NCBI RefSeq assembly: GCF_025630775.1
Contig: NZ_JAOSZE010000016.1
Location: 1-64,000, forward strand
Length of the DNA: 64,000 nucleotides
Direction of reading: 5' to 3'
Source of the DNA: Actinoplanes sp. KI2
GTDB lineage: Bacteria; Actinomycetota; Actinomycetes; Mycobacteriales; Micromonosporaceae
In this document: positions 1 through 9,451 of the stretch, one piece after another
Layout: each line of letters opens with the position of its first letter
How positions within the stretch are numbered: the first letter of the stretch is position 1
The notes under the pieces: model-generated
Seen by the model: the letters and a program-made list of their open reading frames with translations, nothing else
Databases searched by the model: none
What the model was told of the DNA's origin: nothing
Position numbers and translations under genes: made by a program

Positions 1-919
1 GCGGGCGTACGCCGGACGGCAGCTCCTCGGTCGCCACGTGAGCGAGCAACGTCGTACGCAAGGCCTCGGCGGCGTGCGGAAGCACGGACCGCTTGCGATG
101 CGCCAGGGCGATGGTCCGCCGCATGCCCGGCGGCGCCAGCGGCGTCGCCCGCAGCAGCGGACGGTTGGCCAGCACCATGCTCGGCACCAGCGCCACGCCC
201 AGCCCGGCCTCGACGAAGGCGAGCACCGCGTCCATCTCCCCGCCCTCGACCGCGAACTTCGGGGTGAAGCCGGCCTGCCGGCAGGCCTCGAGGGTGACGC
301 CGCGGATGTCGTAGCCGGCCCGGAACATCACCAGTGGAGTGTGCTCGAGCTCGGAGAGCACGATCTGCGCCTGGGAGGTGGGCGGCGGCCGGTCGAAGGC
401 GGACGCCACCACCAGGCTCTCGCGCAGCACCGGCGCGGTGACCAGGGCCGGGTCGACACCGTGGTCGGGCTGCACGATCAGGGCCAGGTCCAAAGTGTGC
501 GCGAGCAGGTTCTCGATCAGGTCCTGGGAGCTGCCCTCGTTCACGTACAGCTGGATCTCGGGGTGTTCGGCGCGGAAGGTCCGCAGCACCTCCGGAACCA
601 GCGACGAGCAGAGGCTCGGGGTGGCGCCCAGCCGGACGTCGCCGCGGCGCAGGCCGACGATGTCCTGCACGGCCTCGCGGGCCGCGTCGGCGTCGGCGAC
701 CATCCGCTGCGCCAGCGGCAGCAGCGTCTCGCCGGCCACGGTGAGCGCGACCGCCCCCCGGATGCGCTCGAACAGGGGCGCGCCGAGGCTCTGTTCCAGG
801 GTGTGAATTTGTTTACTGAGAGTCGGCTGGGAGACGCCCAGATTATCCGCCGCTTGTGTGAAATGCCGGGTTTCCGCGACCGCCAGGAAGTATCGAAGCT
901 GTTGCAACTGCACCTGCAT
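1..919 (-). CDS. LysR-family transcriptional regulator (3' end beyond window)
   Basis: About 306 codons read from ATG at 919 to the window edge without a stop, so the C-terminus is missing. The N-terminus begins MQVQLQQLRYFLAVAETRHF and continues with a typical LysR winged helix-turn-helix (FTQAADNLGVSQPTLSKQI), followed by a periplasmic-binding-like effector domain. It is divergent from sdhC, and an inverted repeat with LysR spacing covers its own start codon. The context suggests autoregulation and possible control of sdhCAB in response to a small metabolite; the ligand is unknown. Family assignment is secure, target genes are inferred. Confidence 0.9.
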   Translation of the reverse strand, partial: MQVQLQQLRYFLAVAETRHFTQAADNLGVSQPTLSKQIHTLEQSLGAPLFERIRGAVALTVAGETLLPLAQRMVADADAAREAVQDIVGLRRGDVRLGATPSLCSSLVPEVLRTFRAEHPEIQLYVNEGSSQDLIENLLAHTLDLALIVQPDHGVDPALVTAPVLRESLVVASAFDRPPPTSQAQIVLSELEHTPLVMFRAGYDIRGVTLEACRQAGFTPKFAVEGGEMDAVLAFVEAGLGVALVPSMVLANRPLLRATPLAPPGMRRTIALAHRKRSVLPHAAEALRTTLLAHVATEELPSGVRP

Positions 920-933
920 AGCCTATCGCTATG
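917..933. promoter_or_regulatory. Candidate LysR binding box in the LysR/sdhC divergent region
   Basis: CATAGC-N5-GCTATG is a perfect inverted repeat and contains the T-N11-A spacing typical of LysR boxes. It overlaps the LysR start codon (917-919) and lies about 46 nt upstream of the sdhC -10 hexamer (TACCGT, 979-984). Autorepression and sdhC control are inferences from position. Confidence 0.5.
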
Positions 934-991
934 AACACCTACCCGATCATGCATTAGACGAATCGCATAGGGACTTCCTACCGTCAAAACC

Positions 992-1714
992 GTGGCGGTA
1001 GACACGAGAACTCCCAAGGTGGCACGGGCCACCCCGGCGCCGGTCAAGAAGCGGACCTCGTCCGTGGCGCTCAAGATCTTCATGGCGGTGACCGGCATCA
1101 CGCTGGTCCTGTTCCTGTACCTGCACATGATCGGCAACCTGAAGATCTTCTTCGGCGAGACGACCTTCGATCACTACGCGCACTGGCTGCGCACGATCGG
1201 CACCCCGGTGCTGCCCACCGAGTGGTTCCTCTGGATCCAGCGGGGCGGCCTCACGATCGCGGTCGTCGGGCACGTCGCCGCCGCCACGATCCTGGCCCGG
1301 CGCGCCCGCCAGGCCCGGCCGGTCAAGTACGCCCACCGACCCAAGGTGCAGGGCAGCTACGCCGCGCGCACGATGCGCTGGGGCGGGGTGATCATCCTGC
1401 TCTTCGTGATCTACCACATTCTGGACCTGACCACGCTCACCCTGAACCCGGCGGCCGAGGCCGGGCACCCGTACGCGAACGTGGTGGCCGACTTCGCCCC
1501 GAGCCGCTGGTACGTGACCCTCGTTTACCTGCTCGCGATCGTGGCCATCGGCTTTCACCTGCGGCACGGCCTGTTCAGCGCGGTTCGCACCCTCGGCCAG
1601 CAGAAGCCCCGCGGCGAGCGGGTCGCCCGCGCGACCGCGCTGTTTCTCAGCCTTGTCCTGGTCATCGGTTACCTGTCCGTGCCGTTCGCGGTCATGACTG
1701 GATTGGTGGGTTAA
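992..1714 (+). CDS. sdhC: Succinate dehydrogenase cytochrome b subunit SdhC
   Basis: A 240-aa membrane anchor with five hydrophobic segments (about residues 28-48, 83-103, 126-146, 168-190, 212-235). It resembles the single-polypeptide di-heme cytochrome b anchors of actinobacterial type B succinate dehydrogenases. Histidines in or near the helices, such as H45 in YLHMIGN and the one in FHLRHG, are candidate heme ligands. Start GTG 992 lies 7 nt after TACCGT, suggesting a leaderless mRNA. It is followed by sdhA after 6 nt and forms an operon with sdhA and sdhB, passing electrons from succinate oxidation to menaquinone. Confidence 0.95.
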   Translation: MAVDTRTPKVARATPAPVKKRTSSVALKIFMAVTGITLVLFLYLHMIGNLKIFFGETTFDHYAHWLRTIGTPVLPTEWFLWIQRGGLTIAVVGHVAAATILARRARQARPVKYAHRPKVQGSYAARTMRWGGVIILLFVIYHILDLTTLTLNPAAEAGHPYANVVADFAPSRWYVTLVYLLAIVAIGFHLRHGLFSAVRTLGQQKPRGERVARATALFLSLVLVIGYLSVPFAVMTGLVG

Positions 1715-1720
1715 GCCGGA

Positions 1721-3663
<1,943 letters not shown>

Positions 3664-3664
<1 letters not shown>

Positions 3665-4407
3665 TGGACATCCAGGTACGCGTGTGGCGCCAGTCCTCCG
3701 CGGAGGACAAGGGCCGCATGGTCACGTACGACGTGAAGGACATCTCCCCCGACGCCTCCTTCCTGGAGATGCTCGACGTCCTGAACGAGAAGCTGATCCT
3801 CGACGGGGACGACCCGATCGCGTTCGACCACGACTGCCGCGAGGGCATCTGCGGCATGTGCAGCATGGTCATCGACGGCGTGGCGCACGGCCCCGAGCGG
3901 GCCACCACCACCTGCCAGCTGCACATGCGGCACTTCGCCGACGGCGACGTGATCGATGTCGAGCCGTGGCGGGCCGCCGCCTTCCCGGTGATCAAGGACC
4001 TGGTGGTGGACCGCACCGCGTTCGACAAGATCATCCAGGCCGGTGGCTACATCACCGCGCCGACCGGCGCGGCGCCCGAGGCGCACTCCACCCCGGTGCC
4101 CAAGAAGGACGCCGACCTGGCGTTCGAGGCGGCCACCTGCATCGGCTGCGGCGCCTGCGTCGCGGCCTGCCCGAACGGCTCGGCCATGCTGTTCACCGCG
4201 GCCAAGGTCGCCCATCTGGGCCTCATGCCGCAGGGCCAGCCGGAGCGGGACAGCCGGGTCATCGACATGCTCCAGGCGCAGGACGACGCCGGCTTCGGCG
4301 GCTGCACCAACGCCGGCGAGTGCACCACGGTCTGCCCCAAGGGTATCCCGCTGACCCTGATCGGTCGCCTGAACAGCGACTACCGCAAGGCACTGCGCAA
4401 CAGGTAA
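3664..4407 (+). CDS. sdhB: Succinate dehydrogenase iron-sulfur subunit SdhB
   Basis: A 247-aa protein carrying the electron relay. The N-terminal ferredoxin fold has the 2Fe-2S cysteines in CREGICGMC (C58, C63, C66). The C-terminal half has CIGCGACVAACPNG and CTNAGECTTVCPKG for the 4Fe-4S and 3Fe-4S clusters. The ATG overlaps the sdhA stop by one base. A 13-bp hairpin follows shortly after the stop, closing the sdhCAB operon. Confidence 0.96.
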
Positions 4408-4412
4408 CGCAG

Positions 4413-4456
4413 GCTTCAGTCCGCTTTTGGGCGGCGGGCGGGGCGGTCGGATGGGC
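4413..4456 (+). repeat. Dispersed intergenic repeat R1, copy 1
   Basis: A 44-bp element starting GCTTCAGTCCGC and ending GGTCGGATGGG, beginning 5 bp after the sdhB stop. Near-identical copies lie at 28458-28500 (+) and 44224-44266 (-), with a degenerate copy at 39633-39670. A small CCGC...GCGG stem is visible. The function is unknown; it may be a 3'-end RNA element or a non-autonomous repeat. Confidence 0.7.
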
Positions 4457-4457
4457 T

Positions 4458-4489
4458 CCGGGCCGGGCACAATGGCGTGCCCGGCCCGG
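4458..4489. terminator. Bidirectional hairpin terminator between sdhB and tetR
   Basis: CCGGGCCGGGCAC and GTGCCCGGCCCGG form a perfect 13-bp stem with a 6-nt loop between two convergent genes. No T-tract follows, as is common in high-GC actinobacteria. It can serve both sdhCAB and the tetR gene. Confidence 0.75.
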
Positions 4490-4491
4490 CA

Positions 4492-5067
4492 TCAACCGTT
4501 GATGCCCGCGTACAGAAAAGAAGTCAGGGTTTCGATGGCTTCCTGGTCGGGGAGCTTGTCGATCCAGGTGTCGGCGAACGAGCCGACCACGGAATTGAAG
4601 ATCGTCGCCAGCACCATCGGGTCGGCCGACGGGGCGGTCTTGGCCATGTGGTCGGCGATGTGCCGCAGATCGGGCTCGAGCATCTCGCGCTGCACCCGGT
4701 CGAACTCCGGATCGACGATCGCCGCCTGCCGCAGCGCCGCCATGACCGTCCGGTGCCGGCGGTAGACCGTCCAGAACTGCTCGATGTGCCAGCGGATCGC
4801 GGCCCGGTCGGAGAAGTCGTCCGAGTGCCCGGCCGCGAGCGCGCCCTCGTCGCCGAGCGCCAGCAGGTCGGACAGCAGCGCCTCGAGCAGCTTCTCCTTG
4901 CTCGGGAAGTGCTGGTAGAACGAGCCCGTCGCGCGTCCTGCCTCCGCCGTGATGTCCGTGATCTTGGTGTTGAGATAGCCCACCCGCTCGAACACCCGGA
5001 TCGCCGCGGCCTTGAGCTCCGCCTCGGTCTGCGCCGCACGCTGCTTGCGCACACCCGTCTCCGCCAT
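4492..5067 (-). CDS. TetR-family transcriptional repressor
   Basis: A 191-aa protein with an N-terminal TetR helix-turn-helix (about 15-60), including ITDITAEAGRATGSFYQHFPSKEKLLEALL, and a helical ligand-binding domain. The ATG at 5067 lies 6 nt after TATCCT on the minus strand, so the mRNA is probably leaderless. It is divergent from an FAD monooxygenase with only 35 nt between start codons, and palindromes lie over the promoters. It most likely represses itself and the monooxygenase; the inducer is unknown. Confidence 0.92.
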   Translation of the reverse strand: MAETGVRKQRAAQTEAELKAAAIRVFERVGYLNTKITDITAEAGRATGSFYQHFPSKEKLLEALLSDLLALGDEGALAAGHSDDFSDRAAIRWHIEQFWTVYRRHRTVMAALRQAAIVDPEFDRVQREMLEPDLRHIADHMAKTAPSADPMVLATIFNSVVGSFADTWIDKLPDQEAIETLTSFLYAGING

Positions 5068-5124
5068 TGACGCAGGATATCAACGCGCCGTACGGTGAAC
5101 CCATGTTCAGTGAATCTAAGTTCA
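5067..5124. promoter_or_regulatory. Overlapping divergent promoters with tandem palindromic TetR operator candidates
   Basis: Forward: TTGACG (5067-5072), 18-nt spacer, TACGGT (5091-5096), then 6 nt to ATG 5103. Reverse: TATCCT (5079-5074), then 6 nt to ATG 5067. TGAAC-CCAT-GTTCA (5096-5109) and TGAA-N6-TTCA (5111-5124) are inverted repeats that cover the forward start region and the reverse -35 region. The AT content is clearly above the surroundings. Repressor binding here would block both transcripts. Confidence 0.6.
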
Positions 5125-6470
5125 TAATGATCGTCGGCGCCGGCCCGACCGGCCTCACCCTGGCCCGCGAGCTCCAGCGGCGCGGTGTTCCGTTCCGGAT
5201 CGTGGAGCGCTCGGCCGAGCCGTTCACCGGGTCGCGCGGCAAGGGGCTGCAGCCGCGCACCCAGGAGGTGCTGGACGACCTCGGGCTGATCGACGCGTTC
5301 CGCGCGGCCGGCGGGGAGTATCCCGAGCTGCTCCTGCACCTGCCCGACGGGAGCAAGATGCGGCGGCGGATGGACCCGCTGCACGAGGCGACGGCCCAGG
5401 TTCCGTACCCGAACATGCTGATGCTTCCGCAGTGGCGGACCTGCGCGCTGCTGGCCGAGGGGGTGCCGGTCGAGCTCGGGGTCGGGGTCACCGGGCTGAA
5501 GCAGGTCGAGGGCGGCGTCCGGGTGACGCTGGACAGCGGCGAGATCACCACGGCCCGGTACGTGGTGGGGGCGGACGGCGGGCAGAGCACGGTCCGCAAG
5601 CTGCTCGGCGTGCCCTTCGAAGGGGAAACCCACGAGACCGAACGACTGACCATTGCCGACGTCCGAATTGAGGGTTTGAGTCGGGAAAATTGGCACATAT
5701 GGCCGGACGGTCAGTCGTTCAAGCTCGGCCTCTGCCCCTTGCCCGGCACCGAGGACTTCCAGCTCACCGCCCCACCATCCGATTTGTCCATTGACGAGCT
5801 GGTCTCCGATGTCGGCATGAAGGTCACCCGCATCGGGTGGACGTCGGAGTACCGGGCCAACATGCGGATGGTGTCCCGCTACCGCGTCGGCGACGTCTTC
5901 CTCGCCGGGGACGCCGCGCACGTACATTCGCCGGCCGGCGGCCAGGGCCTCAACACCGGCATCCAGGACGCCTACAACCTGGGCTGGAAGCTCGCCACCG
6001 GCAACGACCGGCTGCTCGACACGTACGAGGAGGAACGCCTGCCGGTGGCGGCCGAGGTGCTCGGCATCAGCACCCGCCTGCACCGCGCCGCCGTCGACCG
6101 CGAGCCCGGCGCGATGAACCGCGAGGACCCGGTGCTGCGTCAGCTCTCCCTCACCTACCGCGGCGGCCCGCTGGCTGCCGAGTGCCGCCCGGCGCCGGGC
6201 TCCGTGCGAGCCGGCGACCGCGCGCCGGACGCACCCTGCGGCGACGTGACCGTCTTCGACCTGCTCCGCGGCCCACACCCGACGCTGCTCGCCTTCGCCT
6301 GGCCGGGCGACCTGCCGCACGCCCACCACATCGACGACCCCGCGGCCCTCGCCGCGTACGACATCACCGCCCCGACCCTGGTGCTGGTCCGGCCGGACAA
6401 CTACCTCGGATGCGTCACCCACGACCCCGCCGACATCGAGCGCTACGAACGATCAATTTCGCCGATTTGA
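5103..6470 (+). CDS. FAD-dependent aromatic monooxygenase (PheA/TfdB type)
   Basis: A 455-aa flavoprotein monooxygenase of the p-hydroxybenzoate hydroxylase superfamily. The N-terminal FAD fold shows IVGAGPTGLTLA, and the second FAD motif is DVFLAGDAAHVHSPAGGQGLN. A short thioredoxin-like C-terminal region lies near residues 350-450. Such enzymes use NAD(P)H and O2 to hydroxylate aromatic or polyketide substrates, some of which are drugs (rifampicin and tetracycline monooxygenases). ATG 5103 was chosen because it sits 6 nt after TACGGT; ATG 5127 is a possible alternative. Pairing with a TetR repressor suggests inducible detoxification, but the substrate cannot be read from sequence. Confidence 0.88.
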   Translation: MFSESKFIMIVGAGPTGLTLARELQRRGVPFRIVERSAEPFTGSRGKGLQPRTQEVLDDLGLIDAFRAAGGEYPELLLHLPDGSKMRRRMDPLHEATAQVPYPNMLMLPQWRTCALLAEGVPVELGVGVTGLKQVEGGVRVTLDSGEITTARYVVGADGGQSTVRKLLGVPFEGETHETERLTIADVRIEGLSRENWHIWPDGQSFKLGLCPLPGTEDFQLTAPPSDLSIDELVSDVGMKVTRIGWTSEYRANMRMVSRYRVGDVFLAGDAAHVHSPAGGQGLNTGIQDAYNLGWKLATGNDRLLDTYEEERLPVAAEVLGISTRLHRAAVDREPGAMNREDPVLRQLSLTYRGGPLAAECRPAPGSVRAGDRAPDAPCGDVTVFDLLRGPHPTLLAFAWPGDLPHAHHIDDPAALAAYDITAPTLVLVRPDNYLGCVTHDPADIERYERSISPI

Positions 6471-6494
6471 TCGGGGCCGCCGAATCGCTATCAT
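6466..6494 (+). promoter_or_regulatory. Candidate promoter of the caspase-EAL gene
   Basis: TTTGAT (6466-6471), a 17-nt spacer and TATCAT (6489-6494) resemble a housekeeping promoter, and the -35 overlaps the monooxygenase stop. A start site near 6501 would give a leader of about 50 nt containing GGGG 7 nt before GTG 6552. This supports the shorter start and independent expression from the monooxygenase. Confidence 0.4.
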
Positions 6495-6551
6495 CGCTTG
6501 GCCCGCATTCGACAGCCCTCATCACGGAGGGCTCGATCCCGGGGACAATCG

Positions 6552-8753
6552 GTGACGGACAAGCGCTATGCGGTAGTTGTCGGAGTTGACGACTCCGCGA
6601 TCGGCGCTGCCCTGCCCGCCCTGCGATACGCGGCCCGCGACGCCGAATCCGTCCGCGACCTGCTCTGCGATCCCGCGATCGGCACCTTCGACCCGGCCGA
6701 TGTGGAGCTGTTCGCGGGTCCGTACACCAGCGTCGCCGCGATCAAGACGGCACTGCGCCGGATCGCGCTGCACTCCGACGCGTCCGACACGCTGCTGGTC
6801 TACTTCGCCGGCCACACGCTGACCCCGGCGTGGAGCCTCGGCAACGACCTCTACCTGGTCACCCCCGACCTCGACGAGGCCGCGCTCGGCGACGACCCCG
6901 ACGCCGGGCTGCGGCTGTCCTACCTGCACCGGGACGTGCTCGAGCTGTTCGCGGGCGCGGCCACCCTGATCCTCGACTGCTGCCGGTCGGGCAGCCTGCG
7001 CGGCCGGCACCGCGACCCGATCGGCCTGGGCGGGCGATACTCGGCGCTCACCGTCTGCGCCCGGGACGGCGCCGCCCGGGAGGATCCGTCGCTCGGCCAC
7101 GGCGTGCTCACCCATCACCTGCTCGAAGGGCTGCGCGGCGGCGCCGCCGACTCCACCGGACGGGTGACTTTCGCGGCCCTCAGCGGGTACGTCCTGGAGC
7201 GCGGCCTCGACCCGCAGCCCGGCGTCATCCTCCAGGAGTGGGCCACGACCACGGCGCTGACCAGCTCCGGCCCCGAGCTGATCATCACGACCCCGGTGCC
7301 GGCGCCACGCGTCCCCGAGCCGGTCGAGGTGCTACCCCTGGAAAACCCGATCGACCGGCACGCCACGGCGATCGCCGGCCTGATCGATCGACTGTCCCGG
7401 GCCGCCCGCGAGCCGCGGCTCTCCGGCGCGATGCTGCGCGCCGACCGGGTGCACTACCTTCGGGCCGCGACCGGAGCCGAGTCGGTGGCCCTGCTGGAAT
7501 ACACCGCCACCGGCATCACCACGATCGACGCCACCGCGCGCTTCGACCAGGCATCGGTGCAGGACCTGTTGCAGTTCACCGACGACCCGTCGAGCCTCGA
7601 GTGGTTCGGCCGCATCTTCCGTGACACCAGCCGCACCCTGCTGTGCGTACCGGTCAGCCGCAGCGACGACACCGTGCTGCTGCTCGCCGTGGTCAATCCG
7701 CCCGCCGCCCTGGTCGCGATCGGCCAGCCGATGGCGAAGGTGATCGAGACGATCTGGCGCACCGACTTCGCCGCCTCCCCCGCCGAGGCCGAGATCCAGG
7801 TGCTCACCGCCCTCCGCGAGACGTTCGGCCGGCTGCCCACCCCGCTCTACGAGCGCTGCTTCCGCCTCTACCGTGAGGTGCTGAGCTCGTTCCGCATCGT
7901 CTTCCAGCCGGTCGTCACGATCGGGCCGGCGGTCGCGAACGTCGGCGTGCACAGCTACGAGGCGCTGGCCCGCCGCTCGCTCGACGAGTCCCGCGCGCCG
8001 GTCGCGATGCTGCAGATCGCCCGCATCTGGGGCGACCGCTTCGTCGTCGAGCGCGACAAGGTCATCCTCCGCACGGCGCTGCGCTCCTACGCCGAGGCGA
8101 ACGCCGCCGGCCCGTGGGACGAGCCGAAGCCGGTCTCGGTCAATGTCTCGGTGCGCGCGCTGCTCAGCGACTCGTACGTGGAAACCCTCCGGATCGCGAT
8201 CGCCGAGGCCGGGCTCACCCCGGCCGCCGTGACCCTGGAGATCTCCGAGCAGGACCCGATCGAGCCGCGCGACGGCGAGCAGTGGCCGGACGAGCCGCAC
8301 GCGTACTTCCACAAGCGGCTGGCCACGATCGCCCGCGACGTCGGCGTGGCCTTCGCCGTCGACGACTTCGGCACCGGGTACGCCTCGCTCTCCCGGATGG
8401 CCGAGCTCCCGCTCACCCAGATCAAGGTCGACCGCGCGATCCTGCATCACCCGCAGGCGTTGCAGGAGCTCGCGCTGGTGGTGTCGGTCGCACGCGACGC
8501 CTCGCACACCCCGCGCGTGGTCATCGTCGAGGGCGTCGACGACGAGTCCCCGCTCACCCTGCGCCAGATCTTCGAGCGCAAGATCAAGCACGTCCAGGGC
8601 TACATCACCCGCGAGCCGGCCGCCCCTCGCCTGCGCCGGCTGCGCCCCGAGGCCCGCAAGGAGATCGCCGCCCGGGTCCGTGGCGACGACGGCCACCGCC
8701 CCTCGCGCCTGGCCGACGAGGGCGGCGTCTTTCCCTTGCAGCGCGGCGCTTAA
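6552..8753 (+). CDS. Caspase-like / GAF-like / EAL domain fusion protein (putative c-di-GMP phosphodiesterase)
   Basis: A 733-aa soluble protein with three regions. Residues 1-245 match the caspase/metacaspase fold: the His motif YFAGH (H88) and the Cys motif DCCRSG (candidate nucleophile C144) form a plausible dyad. Residues about 265-405 look GAF-like. Residues about 430-690 are an EAL domain with the expected metal and catalytic residues: EAL (E470), N531, E563, DDFGTG (D604, D605), K625, E660 and Q682 in QGY. The EAL part should hydrolyse cyclic di-GMP. The caspase part may cleave a partner or the protein itself. Start GTG 6552 (TDKRYAVVVGV) is preferred over an upstream TTG at 6498 because the caspase fold begins there. 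No signal peptide or membrane segment is seen. The domain calls are strong; the joint function is unknown. Confidence 0.85.
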   Translation: MTDKRYAVVVGVDDSAIGAALPALRYAARDAESVRDLLCDPAIGTFDPADVELFAGPYTSVAAIKTALRRIALHSDASDTLLVYFAGHTLTPAWSLGNDLYLVTPDLDEAALGDDPDAGLRLSYLHRDVLELFAGAATLILDCCRSGSLRGRHRDPIGLGGRYSALTVCARDGAAREDPSLGHGVLTHHLLEGLRGGAADSTGRVTFAALSGYVLERGLDPQPGVILQEWATTTALTSSGPELIITTPVPAPRVPEPVEVLPLENPIDRHATAIAGLIDRLSRAAREPRLSGAMLRADRVHYLRAATGAESVALLEYTATGITTIDATARFDQASVQDLLQFTDDPSSLEWFGRIFRDTSRTLLCVPVSRSDDTVLLLAVVNPPAALVAIGQPMAKVIETIWRTDFAASPAEAEIQVLTALRETFGRLPTPLYERCFRLYREVLSSFRIVFQPVVTIGPAVANVGVHSYEALARRSLDESRAPVAMLQIARIWGDRFVVERDKVILRTALRSYAEANAAGPWDEPKPVSVNVSVRALLSDSYVETLRIAIAEAGLTPAAVTLEISEQDPIEPRDGEQWPDEPHAYFHKRLATIARDVGVAFAVDDFGTGYASLSRMAELPLTQIKVDRAILHHPQALQELALVVSVARDASHTPRVVIVEGVDDESPLTLRQIFERKIKHVQGYITREPAAPRLRRLRPEARKEIAARVRGDDGHRPSRLADEGGVFPLQRGA

Positions 8754-8758
8754 AAACC

Positions 8759-8855
8759 TTTTCCCGTACGCGTCGGCAAAGTCCCCGGTGCGGCGCCACG
8801 CGCCGTCGCTGGTCACCCTCCGACCGCGGCCGCCGGGTTGTCCTGCATGGTTCCG
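8759..8855 (+). repeat. Dispersed 3'-intergenic repeat R2, copy 1
   Basis: A 97-bp segment starting 5 bp after the caspase-EAL stop aligns without gaps to 21360-21456, which lies 12 bp after the endonuclease IV stop. The last third (GCGGCCGCCGGGTTGTCCTG) is identical in both. Both copies are in the sense orientation of the upstream gene. The function is unknown. Confidence 0.7.
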
Positions 8856-8864
8856 CTCCTCATC

Positions 8865-8895
8865 GTTGTCAACTGTTCGTTGACAACTCTAGAAT
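8865..8895 (+). promoter_or_regulatory. Promoter and operator of the HTH gene
   Basis: TTGTCA (8866-8871), an 18-nt spacer and TAGAAT (8890-8895) precede ATG 8902 by 6 nt, indicating a leaderless transcript. The perfect inverted repeat GTTGTCAA-N7-TTGACAAC (8865-8887) covers the -35 and spacer, a natural place for autorepression by the encoded HTH protein. Confidence 0.65.
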
Positions 8896-8901
8896 TGCGC
8901 C

Positions 8902-9381
8902 ATGGCCGACCTCACCGCGCTCCGGGCGATTCCCGCCGAGCGAGCGCGCCTCGACGCCCACGAGCTGGCGCTGATCGACCAGGCTCGCCGGGCCGGCGCC
9001 ACCTGGGTGGAGATCGCCGAGGCCCTCGGGCTGGGCAGCCGCCAGGCCGCCGAGCAGCGCCGCCTGCGGCTGACCACCGCCGTGCATCCGGCCGCCACCG
9101 AGCTCGACCGAGGCCTCGGCTCGCAGGTCAGCGAGCTGCGGGCCGCCGCCGCCGACCTGCACCGGCGGATCGGCGCCGATCGCCGCTGGGACCGTCGTTT
9201 CACCCGCGCCGCCCTCGTCCGCCAGACTCTCGCCACCGCCCCCGACGCCCCGGTCTCCGCGCTGTTTGCGCTGGTGGCCGACGCCGTGTCCGACCTGTCC
9301 GCGGCCGGCGCCCCGCTGCCCGCCGCCACCCGGGCGGCCGTGTCCCGGCTGAGCGCCGCGCTGGAGGCCGCCACGCCATAG
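8902..9381 (+). CDS. Helix-turn-helix DNA-binding protein upstream of an MFS transporter
   Basis: A 159-aa protein with a short HTH near residues 25-55 (ARRAGATWVEIAEALGLGSR), followed by alanine- and arginine-rich helices. It resembles small actinobacterial HTH proteins with sigma-70 region-4-like motifs. The ATG is preceded by a good promoter with a palindrome over it. The MFS gene starts 70 nt downstream on the same strand, so the pair probably forms a regulator-exporter unit. The regulatory role is inferred. Confidence 0.8.
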   Translation: MADLTALRAIPAERARLDAHELALIDQARRAGATWVEIAEALGLGSRQAAEQRRLRLTTAVHPAATELDRGLGSQVSELRAAAADLHRRIGADRRWDRRFTRAALVRQTLATAPDAPVSALFALVADAVSDLSAAGAPLPAATRAAVSRLSAALEAATP

Positions 9382-9451
9382 ACTTGACAGCTTGCCACTC
9401 AACTCTTGAGGATGTGAGTCCAGCCGACTCACCCCTCGGGAGGTCCCTGCC

